From NCBI GenBank assembly GCA_009838465.1, contig VXRN01000024.1, forward strand, positions 31,245-95,244: a DNA stretch of 64,000 nt, read 5' to 3'. Source of the DNA: Dehalococcoidia bacterium (GTDB lineage Bacteria > Chloroflexota > Dehalococcoidia > Lucifugimonadales > UBA1123). Both the position numbers and the translations under genes were made by a program. Below are positions 25,462-33,600 of the stretch, one piece after another. The notes under the pieces were generated by a model. The model did no database searches. It had not been told where the DNA came from and saw nothing but the letters and a program-made list of their open reading frames with translations. Every line of letters starts with the position of its first letter. The stretch's first letter is position 1.

Positions 25462-25623
25462 ATGGAGAACCGTCTGGCGATGCTGGAGAACGACACGGAC
25501 ATCCTGGAGGGCAAGCTGGACAGGATAATCAGGATTTTGCAGGGGATACTGCTGACCGGAGTAGGCGCGGTGGTGACGGCGGTGATAGGGGTGGTTGCGC
25601 AGGTGGTCATAAGGGGCGCATGA
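25462..25623 (+). CDS. Small coiled-coil protein with C-terminal membrane segment
   Basis: About 53 residues from ATG 25462, nine bases after AGGAGG; ATGs at 25456 and 25417 are in frame. An N-terminal heptad helix (MLENDTDILEGKLDRIIRI) leads into one hydrophobic segment (GVGAVVTAVIGVVAQVV). The layout is that of XhlA-type or holin-like accessory proteins next to phage tail genes. Its architecture is closely echoed by the protein at 45869-46117 within the complex I operon. Confidence 0.6.
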   Translation: MENRLAMLENDTDILEGKLDRIIRILQGILLTGVGAVVTAVIGVVAQVVIRGA

Positions 25624-25634
25624 ATCCGGTACGG

Positions 25635-25680
25635 CGCGGCGAGAGGGGTAGGAAATACCACATTTAATTCTCTCGCCGCG
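25635..25680 (+). terminator. Long perfect inverted repeat, possible terminator
   Basis: CGCGGCGAGAG (25635-25645) is exactly matched by CTCTCGCCGCG (25670-25680) with a 24-base loop. There is no T-run after it, so it is either a non-canonical terminator of the phage-like set or a protein-binding palindrome. Confidence 0.45.
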
Positions 25681-25761
25681 TCCGCTAGCACAAACGTGTT
25701 AATGAATTTTCACCAGAAACGCGGTATCATGTAAGCCATACCATATATGAGGCTGGTAATA

Positions 25762-26151
25762 ATGCCGCAACCCCAAACTGTTAGTGGTCGAAAGCTGGAG
25801 ATCGGACTCAGAGTAAAAGAGGCCAGACAGGACATATCCATGAGCCAGGAGGAGTTCTCCAAGCTCATGGGTAAGTCGGGCCGACACTGGGCCTGGAAGG
25901 TGGAGGCGGGGCAGATCGGCCTCTCGGCGGAGCAGATACCCAATGCCGCCGAGATTCTCGGCCGTTCGGTCCAGTGGCTCATAGAGGGCCGCGAAGAGGT
26001 CTTCGAGGTGCAGGACCCCGAACTCCGCCTGTTCTTCCGCCAGTACGAGTGGGGGGACTTCACCGACGAGGAGCAGGAGATAGTGCGCCAGGGCGTAAAG
26101 ATGGCCCAGGCTTACAGGGCCGCCCGCGAGCAGTCAGAGGCCTCCACGTAG
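25762..26151 (+). CDS. XRE-family helix-turn-helix regulator
   Basis: About 129 residues from ATG 25762 with GAGG nine bases upstream (ATG 25747 is also possible). The HTH_3 domain lies at about 15-70: GLRVKEARQDISMSQEEFSKLMGK, then WAWKVEAGQIGLS and AAEILGRSVQWLIEG. The acidic C-terminus is helical. These proteins repress or regulate phage and accessory genes. It closes the phage-like region and may control it; no operator was identified. Confidence 0.82.
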   Translation: MPQPQTVSGRKLEIGLRVKEARQDISMSQEEFSKLMGKSGRHWAWKVEAGQIGLSAEQIPNAAEILGRSVQWLIEGREEVFEVQDPELRLFFRQYEWGDFTDEEQEIVRQGVKMAQAYRAAREQSEAST

Positions 26152-26239
26152 TCACACCCCCTACCCTGTACCTCCGTTCTCTGACCTAACCATTCGAGTT
26201 CCCATCAACGGAACTTCTATTCATTCTGGAGCGAGAGAC

Positions 26240-27406
26240 TTGAAGATAACCGACGTGCGCGCAATTCCGATGTCGGACCCTATTCCAGCCGAGCGTCAGC
26301 ATCGCACGGACCTGGGCACCAAGGTGAAGAGCGACGCGGTCCTCATACTTGTGGATACGGACGATGGTCTGACCGGCATGGGCGCTTCGCTCGGAAGCCC
26401 GGAGACGGTGTCCGCCATCGTCAAGTACGACCTCGCTCCCGCGCTGGTGGGCGAGGACCCGATGTACTCGGAGTTCCTGTGGGAGAAGATGTACAACGGC
26501 TCGCGCTGGAAGCCCGCGCTGGAACGCGGACACTCGCAGCCTATGGACGGTCGGCGCGGCGTCACCATGGAGGCGGTCTCGGGCGTTGACATCGCTATCT
26601 GGGACGTTAAGTCACAGGCGCTCGGTCTGCCCGTTTACAAGGCTCTGGGAGCGGTGCGCGACTCGATTCGCGGCTATGGATCGGGTGGATGGGCGCCCGG
26701 ATACGAGGCAGAAGAGGAGATGGGCGGATACGCTGCCAAGGGGTTCAGCGCAGTGAAGATGCGGGTAGTCGGCAGAGACGGCTTCTCGGTGGAGAACACC
26801 GTGCGCAGAGTCAGGGCTGCGCGGCGCGGCATCGGGAACGACGTGGAGTTGATGATAGACGCTCACGGCTCGCTGGATGTCTCGACCGCCATAAGACTCG
26901 CTCGCTCGCTGGAGGAGTACGACCTCGCGTGGTTCGAGGAACCAATATCGCCGGACGACCATCCCGGACTCGCTGAGGTGCGGCGTTCGACGATCATCCC
27001 AATCGCCACCGGGGAACGTGAGTTCACCCGATTCGACTTCGAGGACCTGTTCATGCACCGCGCGGTGGACATAGCGCAGCCGGACATCGCGAGGGCGGGC
27101 GGCTTCACGGAGATTCGGCGCATCGGTGCGATGGCCTCGGCGCGCGGAATCAGGCTCGCGCCGCACGCATGGGGATCCGGGGTGCTGTTCGCGGCGAGCA
27201 TCCACATGGCTATGGCGTCTCCCAACTGCCACATCCTGGAGGTCAGCCAGGGCTATATGCCGATGATGAACGAACTGTTCAACGAGCCTTACGACATCCG
27301 GGACGGGACGGTGTATGCTCCGCAGACGCCCGGACTTGGTTTCACGCTCAGGGAGGACGCGTTCGACAGGTTCAAGTATGTTCCGGGGCCTGAGTACGTC
27401 TTCTGA
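26240..27406 (+). CDS. Enolase superfamily (mandelate racemase/muconate-lactonizing type) protein
   Basis: A 388-residue protein starting at TTG 26240. Barrel residues are in order: the base-carrying motif FSAVKMRV, Asp in LMIDAHGS, Glu in FEEPISPDD, Glu in ATGEREFTRF, AQPDIARAGG, and APHAWGSG with the catalytic-type histidine. These fit a sugar-acid dehydratase-like enzyme. It is a paralogue, not a close duplicate, of the gene at 18907. The two bracket the phage-like genes. Confidence 0.87.
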   Translation: MKITDVRAIPMSDPIPAERQHRTDLGTKVKSDAVLILVDTDDGLTGMGASLGSPETVSAIVKYDLAPALVGEDPMYSEFLWEKMYNGSRWKPALERGHSQPMDGRRGVTMEAVSGVDIAIWDVKSQALGLPVYKALGAVRDSIRGYGSGGWAPGYEAEEEMGGYAAKGFSAVKMRVVGRDGFSVENTVRRVRAARRGIGNDVELMIDAHGSLDVSTAIRLARSLEEYDLAWFEEPISPDDHPGLAEVRRSTIIPIATGEREFTRFDFEDLFMHRAVDIAQPDIARAGGFTEIRRIGAMASARGIRLAPHAWGSGVLFAASIHMAMASPNCHILEVSQGYMPMMNELFNEPYDIRDGTVYAPQTPGLGFTLREDAFDRFKYVPGPEYVF

Positions 27407-27407
27407 G

Positions 27408-27716
27408 CTACCCGCGAATCCTGCGGGGTATGAGTCTGCTCCACACCTTCACCATTCTTTGCATGAAGTATTCGCGCTTGCCGAATATAGAACCGACCAG
27501 GATGAGCGTGGCGTAATAGAACGGCGGAATTACGGCCAGGTAAATGGCGCGGTAAGACCAGGGACCCGACCACAGGCTGCCTTCCATGCCCAGAACCACA
27601 TTGAGGAGCAGTCGGCTGAACACGAGCGCGCTGAACCCGGTGATGCCGAATACTATCATCACGATAAGCCAGTGGCGCAGGTCTCCGGGACTATTCTGCT
27701 GTCCGGGCGTTGTCAT
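27408..27716 (-). CDS. Small membrane protein, possibly DUF6787-like
   Basis: A 102-residue protein from ATG 27716. Two hydrophobic segments (LIVMIVFGITGFSALVFSR and AIYLAVIPPFYYATLILVGS) are followed by a basic tail (GKREYFMQRMVKVWSRL). The pattern recalls DUF6787 proteins, but I am not sure. The function is unknown. It lies 16 bases after the YbjQ gene on the same strand, and ends 2 bases after the convergent enolase-superfamily gene. Confidence 0.6.
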   Translation of the reverse strand: MTTPGQQNSPGDLRHWLIVMIVFGITGFSALVFSRLLLNVVLGMEGSLWSGPWSYRAIYLAVIPPFYYATLILVGSIFGKREYFMQRMVKVWSRLIPRRIRG

Positions 27717-27732
27717 GGATCCGTAAACGCGC

Positions 27733-28050
27733 TCAGTCCTCCACGACCACCGCCGTGCCGAACGCGAGTATCTCGGACGCACCCTGGGTTATTCCAGCGG
27801 TGGTGAAGCGCGCTCCCACTATCGCGTTCGCTCCCAACGACTCCGCCTGCTCAGTCATTCGCTCGACAGCGAGAGCACGAGACTCCTCCAGCAGGTTCGT
27901 GTACTCCGGCAGTTCACCGCCCACTATGTTGCGGAATCCGGCCATTATGTCCCTTCCCACGTTGCGCGCTCGCACCGTGCTACCGCGCACCATCCCCTTT
28001 ACTTCGGTTATGTTCCTGCCGGGTATGTTGTCCGTGCTGGTTATCAGCAT
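27733..28050 (-). CDS. YbjQ/UPF0145 family protein
   Basis: A 105-residue protein. The family signature is complete: an N-terminal STDNIPGRNITEVKGMVRG, the helix RNVGRDIMAGFRNIVGGE, and ANAIVGARFTTAGI with GTAVVVE at the end. These proteins form pentameric rings and have no settled function. A TATAAT on the minus strand at 28101-28106 may serve as its -10 element. Confidence 0.9.
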   Translation of the reverse strand: MLITSTDNIPGRNITEVKGMVRGSTVRARNVGRDIMAGFRNIVGGELPEYTNLLEESRALAVERMTEQAESLGANAIVGARFTTAGITQGASEILAFGTAVVVED

Positions 28051-28143
28051 CGTTAGCGCTCCTCTATTAGTTGCCAGTTCGATCTTATCAGAGTCGTCAG
28101 ATTATATAGAGACAATTGCAAACTCCCCAAGTCCCGGCCATCG

Positions 28144-28170
28144 GTCATTCCCGCTTTCGCGGGAATCCAG
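28144..28170. repeat. Dispersed palindromic repeat, TTCCCGCTTTCGCGGGAATGAC family
   Basis: GTCATTCCCGCTTTCGCGGG followed by AATCCAG. The arms ATTCCCGC and GCGGGAAT are perfectly complementary. It lies between the divergent YbjQ and DUF362 genes. Confidence 0.7.
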
Positions 28171-28323
28171 TAATTGGCGGCTTTGCGAATGCTGCAACCC
28201 CACCTCTGAAATCGTCTCGATTATATAGTGTTTACATTGACAAGCTACCAATGTTGCGTTAATCTCACCTGACAGACCAATACTTTATATTGCAAGGCAA
28301 AATATACTCAGGGAGGGAGAGTT

Positions 28324-29742
28324 ATGGCCGATTCCAAAGTCTATTGGATGGATGCTCATTCAGAATCCACGGAAACCAGCCTGGTGGCGAAGATGACAAC
28401 TGTCTTCAATGCCGCCAAGCTGGATGAAATGATCAGCCCCAACGATGTTGTGGCTATCAAGATACACTGCGGCGAGTGGAACAACTCCGCGTACCTTCGC
28501 CCCGTCTATGCGCGCGCGCTGGCCGACCGCATCAAGGAACTCGGCGGCAGGCCGTTCGTGTGCGACACCACCACCTCGACCTATTCGCCATACGGCTCGC
28601 GCTCCAGCCAGCTCGACATCCTGCTGACCGCAGAGCGCAACGGCTATAGTTCGGCCACGCTCGGCTGCCCGTTCGTGTGCGCCGACGGCTGGCTCGGCAC
28701 CGCAGACTTCAGGGTGGACATCCCTGAGGGATACCTGCTGAAAGAGGCTTATGTAGCCGAGGCGATAGCCGCAGCCGACGTGCTCATCGCGCTCACCCAC
28801 TTCAAGGGCCACTCGATGGGCGTCATCGGCGGCGCGCTGAAGAACCTGGGCATAGGCGCCCAGTCCAAGCGCGGCAAGCTCAACGTCCACATGGGCGGAC
28901 ACCCCAAGTACGGACTTGGAGCCGCCGCCGTCTTCCATCCCGAAGCCTTCAGAGGCAAGGCGAACACGCCGGACTGGGAGATCCTGGAAGACTGCTGCCC
29001 ATACAACCTGTGGCACATCAACGAAGACGACGAGATAGAATGGGAGCGCGAAAAGTGCGCCACCTGCCTGGGCTGCTTCGGCGTCATGGGCAGCAGGGGC
29101 ATACTCGAGATTCCTCCCATCAACTTCGATGCTGTGGATATCGCCATAGCCGACGCCTGCCTCGGCGTCGAGAAGGCTCTGAAGGGCAAGGTCGGCTATA
29201 TCAACATGGCGATAGACGTCTCGCCTCGCTGCGACTGCGCCAACCACGCCGACATTCCCATCGTGCCGCACCTGGGCGTTTTCGCCTCCACCGACGCGGT
29301 TGCGATAGACATGGCCTGCGTGGACGCCGCCAAGCGCTCCGCCGGTATGCCCGGCTCCGCCGCCGAACTGATGGAAGCCCACCATCCGGGCGACCGCAAG
29401 TTCGAGGCCGCAGCCGCTACGTTCCACTCGCAGAGCGAGGTCACCTCGATCAACACCGGCCACGAGATCGGACTCGGAAGCCGCAACTACGAACTGGTGG
29501 ACGTGGAGCCGGAGCCGGAAGAAAACCACAAGTTCCCCTACGACCGCAGGCCCAGCCGCCAGCGCTTCATGGAGAACTTCGAGCGCTTCATGCCGTTCCC
29601 GTATGACCGCCACGACGGCAAGGGCTTCGCCCGCAACGACGAGGTGGACATCGAGAAGGTCAAGCATCACTACGAGGACGAGCTCAACGGCTACTCCATC
29701 CTGGAAGAGATCGAAGAACTGGTTCCGGCCGACGACGACTAG
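28324..29742 (+). CDS. DUF362 domain protein with a cysteine-rich ferredoxin-like motif
   Basis: A 472-residue protein with GGGAGGGAGAGTT before ATG 28324. The N-terminal two-thirds match DUF362: VVAIKIHCGEWNNSAYLRP, LIALTHFKGHSMGVIGGALKNLGIG, and HADIPIVPHLGVFASTDAVAID. A CATCLGC cluster near 245 could bind an iron-sulfur centre, as in family members carrying a 4Fe-4S domain, though the usual CxxCxxCxxxC spacing is incomplete. The acidic tail is extra. The role in electron transfer is inferred only. Confidence 0.85.
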   Translation: MADSKVYWMDAHSESTETSLVAKMTTVFNAAKLDEMISPNDVVAIKIHCGEWNNSAYLRPVYARALADRIKELGGRPFVCDTTTSTYSPYGSRSSQLDILLTAERNGYSSATLGCPFVCADGWLGTADFRVDIPEGYLLKEAYVAEAIAAADVLIALTHFKGHSMGVIGGALKNLGIGAQSKRGKLNVHMGGHPKYGLGAAAVFHPEAFRGKANTPDWEILEDCCPYNLWHINEDDEIEWEREKCATCLGCFGVMGSRGILEIPPINFDAVDIAIADACLGVEKALKGKVGYINMAIDVSPRCDCANHADIPIVPHLGVFASTDAVAIDMACVDAAKRSAGMPGSAAELMEAHHPGDRKFEAAAATFHSQSEVTSINTGHEIGLGSRNYELVDVEPEPEENHKFPYDRRPSRQRFMENFERFMPFPYDRHDGKGFARNDEVDIEKVKHHYEDELNGYSILEEIEELVPADDD

Positions 29743-29775
29743 ACACTCCCAAAAGCGAATAGGCTACTGAAGTCA

Positions 29776-29808
29776 GAGGCGGCGATTCTACAAGTGAGTC
29801 GCCGCCTT
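29776..29808 (+). terminator. Terminator after the DUF362 gene
   Basis: GGCGGCGA (29778-29785) pairs with TCGCCGCC (29799-29806), followed by TTCATTT. It lies 34 bases after the DUF362 stop. Confidence 0.7.
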
Positions 29809-29922
29809 CATTTAAGCGATAAATCAACATATTCACTGTTCGCAAAATGCTCATTTGTTTATTCTGTGTAACTAAGTAGTCGCGCATAAATTAACATTAA
29901 CTAGCCTAGCGGAGGTTCGCAA

Positions 29923-30168
29923 GTGGCCAGCATCACGGTGAACGATCTGGATGAGGCTCTCGAACAGCGTCTTCTACAAAGGGCGTCCGACAAGGGCGTT
30001 ACGATTGAGCGGGAAGTCAGAGACATTCTGACGGCGGCCCTGTGTGATGAATCCCAGAACACGGAAGACCTCGCAAGTTCGATTCGCGCCAGATTCGCGC
30101 CCTTCGGCGGCGTCGAATTGGAGTTGCCGTCTCGTGGTCCAATTCGCGACGCGCGCAAGTTCGACTGA
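29923..30168 (+). CDS. FitA-type ribbon-helix-helix antitoxin
   Basis: An 81-residue protein starting at GTG 29923 with GGAGG upstream. The opening strand ASITVNDLDEALEQRL and the helix IEREVRDILTAAL form an RHH DNA-binding domain. The tail with FAPFGGVELELPSR is the conserved toxin-binding end of FitA proteins. It precedes the PIN toxin by 12 bases. It would neutralise that toxin and repress the pair's promoter. The AT-rich stretch 29811-29900 is the likely promoter region. Confidence 0.88.
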   Translation: MASITVNDLDEALEQRLLQRASDKGVTIEREVRDILTAALCDESQNTEDLASSIRARFAPFGGVELELPSRGPIRDARKFD

Positions 30169-30180
30169 GCGCGGGCGTCA

Positions 30181-30603
30181 ATGATAATCCTGGACACTAA
30201 TGTCGTATCGGAACTGATGCGTCCCCGGCCTGCCAGAAGTGTAGTCGAATGGATCGTCAGCCAGGATTCCCAGAGCCTTTACCTTTCGGCTGTAAGCGAG
30301 GCGGAGTTGCGCTACGGAGTTGAGATACTGCCTGCTGGTCAGCGGCGTGAGGGTCTTCGCGCGGCGATGGAAGCGATGTTCCGAGAAGACTTTGCGGGAC
30401 GCATCCTGCCATTCGATAGCCCTTCCACTCAAGCATACGCAACAATAGCGGCATGTCGGCGAGTGTCGGGACGGCCCATCAACCACGAGGACTGCCAGAT
30501 AGCGGCTATCGCGAGTACTCGCAGCGCTTCTGTCGCCACCAGAGACGCATCTGGCTTTGAAGGATGTGGCGTCGAAGTGATTAATCCATGGATCCATGGT
30601 TAG
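30181..30603 (+). CDS. FitB/VapC-type PIN-domain toxin
   Basis: A 140-residue PIN nuclease. The acidic active-site residues are in MIILDTNVVSELMRP (Asp5), SAVSEAELRYG (Glu), and INHEDCQIAAIA (Asp), with a further residue in ATRDASGF. The ending GCGVEVINPW is typical of FitB. PIN toxins cut RNA, often tRNA. In canonical VapC the third motif reads DxxIAA; here HEDCQIAA keeps it. It is co-transcribed with the antitoxin. Confidence 0.9.
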   Translation: MIILDTNVVSELMRPRPARSVVEWIVSQDSQSLYLSAVSEAELRYGVEILPAGQRREGLRAAMEAMFREDFAGRILPFDSPSTQAYATIAACRRVSGRPINHEDCQIAAIASTRSASVATRDASGFEGCGVEVINPWIHG

Positions 30604-30761
30604 TGCAAGCAAACCGCGGGCCGCGCCGACACAATTGTGAGCAAGTGAGGAAATGCGTCCATGCCACTGATGCGACAGAATCTGCGTTGAAATTGACGCT
30701 CGACCAGCCATCGGTACGGTCTCCATAACCGAATCCTCTGAAACGTAACGAACCCAGACTA

Positions 30762-32021
30762 ATGCCCCCCGATACACCGGACAACCCGTCAGCGCCCAAC
30801 GACGATTTCATCCGCCGACTGCCGGCGGAAGTCACCCGGTGGCAAGCCAACGGCCTGATTTCGGAGGAACAGGCTGCCGCCATACTTGGGCGTTACGACT
30901 CCAACGGAGCGGCCTCCGGCGGCAGCGCGATTGGCAACCGTGTGGTCACCGTCATCACCATCATGGGCGTGTCGCTGATCGGCTTAGGCGTCATCGCGTT
31001 CATTGCCGCCAATTGGTCAGCAATCCCAGCGCTGGCGAAACTGGCGCTCATGGTGATAGGAACGCCCGTCATATACATCATTGGGTGGTTCGTGGGCTAC
31101 CGGTTAGGCTACGCCCGCATCGGCGCCGCGATCATCCTGCTCGGCGCAATCGCCTTCGGCGCATCCATCCACCTCATCGCGCAGGCGTACCACGTTCCCG
31201 TAAATCATCCCAACCTGGTGCCGTTGTGGTTCCTGGGCGTCGTTCCGCTGGCGTACATCACCCGTTCGCGCGCGTTGCTTGGGCTGTCGCTCATCCTGTT
31301 CCTGTCCGCGGCGGGATTCCGCTCGCAGGAATGGCTGTCGCCCCTTGGCGATGAAGAGATCGCATTGATGATCCCCGCCTTCCTCACGTTGGGGGCGTTC
31401 CTATTCGCGGCGGGACGGATGCAGGCGCGCTTTGCGGAGACGCGCCAGTTCGCGCGACTCTGCGACGTTTCCGGTCTGATGGTGGTCGCTGTCGCGATCT
31501 ACGTGTTCAGTTTCAACTTCTTTTGGGAAGAGTTGGGAGGGTACGGAGTCGCTTTCGCGGAACTGTCCACTGAATACTGGCTGACAGTAGGTATCGCAGG
31601 GCTGGCCGCGGCGCTCATGGTCGGCGTCGCCGGTTGGCGTGACGCGGGCCAACGGTCCGGTCAGGTCTGGTGGGAGGCCGGTGCGCTCGCCGCTATGGGA
31701 CTGACCGCCGCCGCGATGTGGCTGGGCCTGGCGTTCGGCGACCAATCGCTGTGGTGGGTGTTCAACCTCCTGATGCTGGCCGGCGTGCTGGCCATGATCG
31801 CGGCAGGCTATCGTTGGAACCGGGCCTGGCCCATCAACCTGGCGATAGCGGTCTTTTCCATTACGCTGTTCACCCGATACTTCGAATTCGGCTTTGGTCT
31901 GTTGGGTCAGTCCGTCGCGTTCATAGTGGCCGGTATCATCCTTCTTGCCGGAGGGTTCGGAATGGAGTACCTGCGCAGGCGATTGGTGGGACGGATACGA
32001 CGGGAGGGTGTGGAAGCATGA
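30762..32021 (+). CDS. DUF2157 membrane protein
   Basis: A 419-residue protein. A soluble N-terminus (FIRRLPAEVTRWQANGLISEEQAAAIL) typical of DUF2157 is followed by about ten membrane segments, starting with VVTVITIMGVSLIGLGVIAFIA. The start ATG 30762 has no strong Shine-Dalgarno sequence. It overlaps the next gene as ATGA, and this DUF2157 plus GDYXXLXY pairing is a recurrent one. The function is unknown. Confidence 0.85.
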   Translation: MPPDTPDNPSAPNDDFIRRLPAEVTRWQANGLISEEQAAAILGRYDSNGAASGGSAIGNRVVTVITIMGVSLIGLGVIAFIAANWSAIPALAKLALMVIGTPVIYIIGWFVGYRLGYARIGAAIILLGAIAFGASIHLIAQAYHVPVNHPNLVPLWFLGVVPLAYITRSRALLGLSLILFLSAAGFRSQEWLSPLGDEEIALMIPAFLTLGAFLFAAGRMQARFAETRQFARLCDVSGLMVVAVAIYVFSFNFFWEELGGYGVAFAELSTEYWLTVGIAGLAAALMVGVAGWRDAGQRSGQVWWEAGALAAMGLTAAAMWLGLAFGDQSLWWVFNLLMLAGVLAMIAAGYRWNRAWPINLAIAVFSITLFTRYFEFGFGLLGQSVAFIVAGIILLAGGFGMEYLRRRLVGRIRREGVEA

Positions 32022-32521
32022 GCAGGCGGATGATGATACTGTTCTTTGCCGTGGTGGCCGCTCAGGTTGTCGGTCTTGTTCTGTTCGCCGGTGTGCGGCA
32101 GGTTGCATTGACGCAGGGGCGAGAGGTCACCCTGCAAACGGCTCCCGTTGATCCGCGCTCACTGCTGCAAGGTGATTACGCCATCCTGGACTACGAAATC
32201 GCCCGGTTGCCTAGTAGGATGAGGGACGAGCGTGAGGGCGACGTGGTTTACGTTGTGCTCCATGAATGTGGCGAGGTTTGGTGCGCGGACCGGTACTCCT
32301 CATGGGAACCCGAGCCGCCTGATGTCTTTATCCGTGGCCGCGTCACAGATCGGCGCCGGCTGGATTTTGGCATCGGCACGTTCTTCGTTCCCGAAGGTAC
32401 CGGGCACATCGTCGAGCAGGCGCGGGACGTAAAGGTGGTAGTGTCGCTGAGCGCATCCGGCAACGCGGTCATCAATCAGGTTCTTGTTGACGGCCGACCC
32501 TTCGACCCAGAAGGTCGCTAG
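32018..32521 (+). CDS. GDYXXLXY-domain protein
   Basis: A 167-residue protein from ATG 32018, overlapping the stop of the DUF2157 gene. One N-terminal membrane segment (MMILFFAVVAAQVVGLVLFAG) leads to an extracytoplasmic domain with the naming motif GDYAILDY and VDPRSLLQ just before it. The end EQARDVKVVVSLSASGNAVI is conserved in the family. Its role is unknown; it very likely acts with the upstream membrane protein. Confidence 0.85.
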   Translation: MSRRMMILFFAVVAAQVVGLVLFAGVRQVALTQGREVTLQTAPVDPRSLLQGDYAILDYEIARLPSRMRDEREGDVVYVVLHECGEVWCADRYSSWEPEPPDVFIRGRVTDRRRLDFGIGTFFVPEGTGHIVEQARDVKVVVSLSASGNAVINQVLVDGRPFDPEGR

Positions 32522-32856
32522 ATCTGCGTACGACGGGAGTCCGCGCCCACATATTGCGAACGTACTCATTCATGCTCCGTTTGAGTTTCCCTTTTCGCTA
32601 TACAATAATGCCCAGGATGCGCTACAATATGCCCTATGATGAACGCAACCCAAAAGAGCCATATACATAAAGCATAGATTATAATATGAAAAATCGGAGG
32701 TCAGCAAAAATTTTCCCATAGCTAAACTCAGGCGATCTCAGGTGAATAACAGGTGTTCGGAACGCCTGTAACGTCACCAGTTGCCCACCAGAAGCCACCT
32801 GTAGCATTATAAGTCCAAATATATGATCCTACTTCTCGCAAGCGAGGTACAGCGCA
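32522..32856. other. AT-rich intergenic region upstream of the queuosine-precursor transporter
   Basis: No gene seen. It contains a TATAAT at 32680-32685 without a clear -35, two similar short stretches CGCTATACAATAATGCCC (32599) and CGCTACAATATGCCC (32620), and the heptamer array at 32738-32802. Part of it is the 5' region of the gene starting at 32857. Confidence 0.6.
32738..32802. promoter_or_regulatory. Array B of phased ACAGGTG/CACCTGT heptamers
   Basis: TCAGGTG (32738) and ACAGGTG (32749) run forward; CGCCTGT (32763), CACCAGT (32775), CACCAGA (32786) and CACCTGT (32796) are inverted. Start-to-start spacings are 11, 14, 12, 11 and 10 bases. The forward-to-inverted junction (7-7-7, 32749-32769) has the same spacing as in array A at 10473-10548, and the CACCAG variant also occurs there. 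It lies 55 bases before the transporter start. Confidence 0.65.
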
Positions 32857-33555
32857 TTGGTTCTCACAGCACTGGCCATGGCCTTCATCACCACTCTCGT
32901 CGTTGCCAACATAATCGCCATAAAGCTCTTCTCCTTCAGCGTCCCCATAATCCCTGACGACTGGCTCATAGACAACGTGTGGGTGCTGCCCGTAAGCGCC
33001 TTCACCTACCCCCTCACATTCCTCATAACCGACACCATCGCCGAACTCTACGGGCGCAGGGCCACCACCCGCATAGTCTGGATGGGCTTCGGGTGCAGCA
33101 TCCTCATGCTGATAATGATCTACATCGGCAAGATACTGCCAGGCGCCGACTTCTGGGTTGCCGACGGCGGCCAGGATAGCTACGACTTCATCCTCGGCAG
33201 CGTCCCGCGCATCGTCGCGGCCTCCATGGTCGCTTACCTCGTTAGCCAGAACTTCGACGTGTTCGCCTTCCACTTCTGGAAGGAAAGGACCGACGGACGC
33301 CACCTCTGGTTCAGAAACAACGCCTCCACCATGATGTCCCAGGGCATAGACACCGCACTGTTCATCACGATTGCGTTCGCCGGGACCGTGCCGGGCAGCG
33401 TCCTCGCCACGATGCTAGTCGGACAGTACCTCGTCAAAGTCTGCCTGGCCGCTCTGGATACGCCGGTCGTGTACGCGCTCGTCGGCCTCATCCGCAGATA
33501 CGGAGACGGCGATCCCGGCATGGAACCCGCCGCTCCAGGATTGACGCACGCCTGA
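32857..33555 (+). CDS. Queuosine precursor transporter, YhhQ/VUT family
   Basis: A 232-residue membrane protein starting at TTG 32857, eight bases after GAGGT; an in-frame stop lies just upstream. Six membrane segments are seen with family motifs PVSAFTYPLTFLITDTIAELYGR and the FRNNASTMMSQGIDTALFITIAF stretch. It would import queuine or preQ precursors used to modify tRNA. A preQ1 riboswitch was looked for upstream and not recognised; array B is there instead. Confidence 0.88.
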   Translation: MVLTALAMAFITTLVVANIIAIKLFSFSVPIIPDDWLIDNVWVLPVSAFTYPLTFLITDTIAELYGRRATTRIVWMGFGCSILMLIMIYIGKILPGADFWVADGGQDSYDFILGSVPRIVAASMVAYLVSQNFDVFAFHFWKERTDGRHLWFRNNASTMMSQGIDTALFITIAFAGTVPGSVLATMLVGQYLVKVCLAALDTPVVYALVGLIRRYGDGDPGMEPAAPGLTHA

Positions 33556-33600
33556 TTCGGCGTCAAAATATAGCCACAAACACACTCAAGGAGATTGCAA

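Noticed and set aside
29878..29905. dif-like half-site (GCGCATAA followed by TTAACATTAAC)
   Set aside because: Only one arm resembles a XerC site; the second arm and the 6-base centre do not fit. It is more likely part of the toxin-antitoxin promoter.
32522..32856. preQ1 riboswitch before the queuosine-precursor transporter
   Set aside because: No preQ1-I/II core pseudoknot could be drawn; the heptamer array occupies the expected place.
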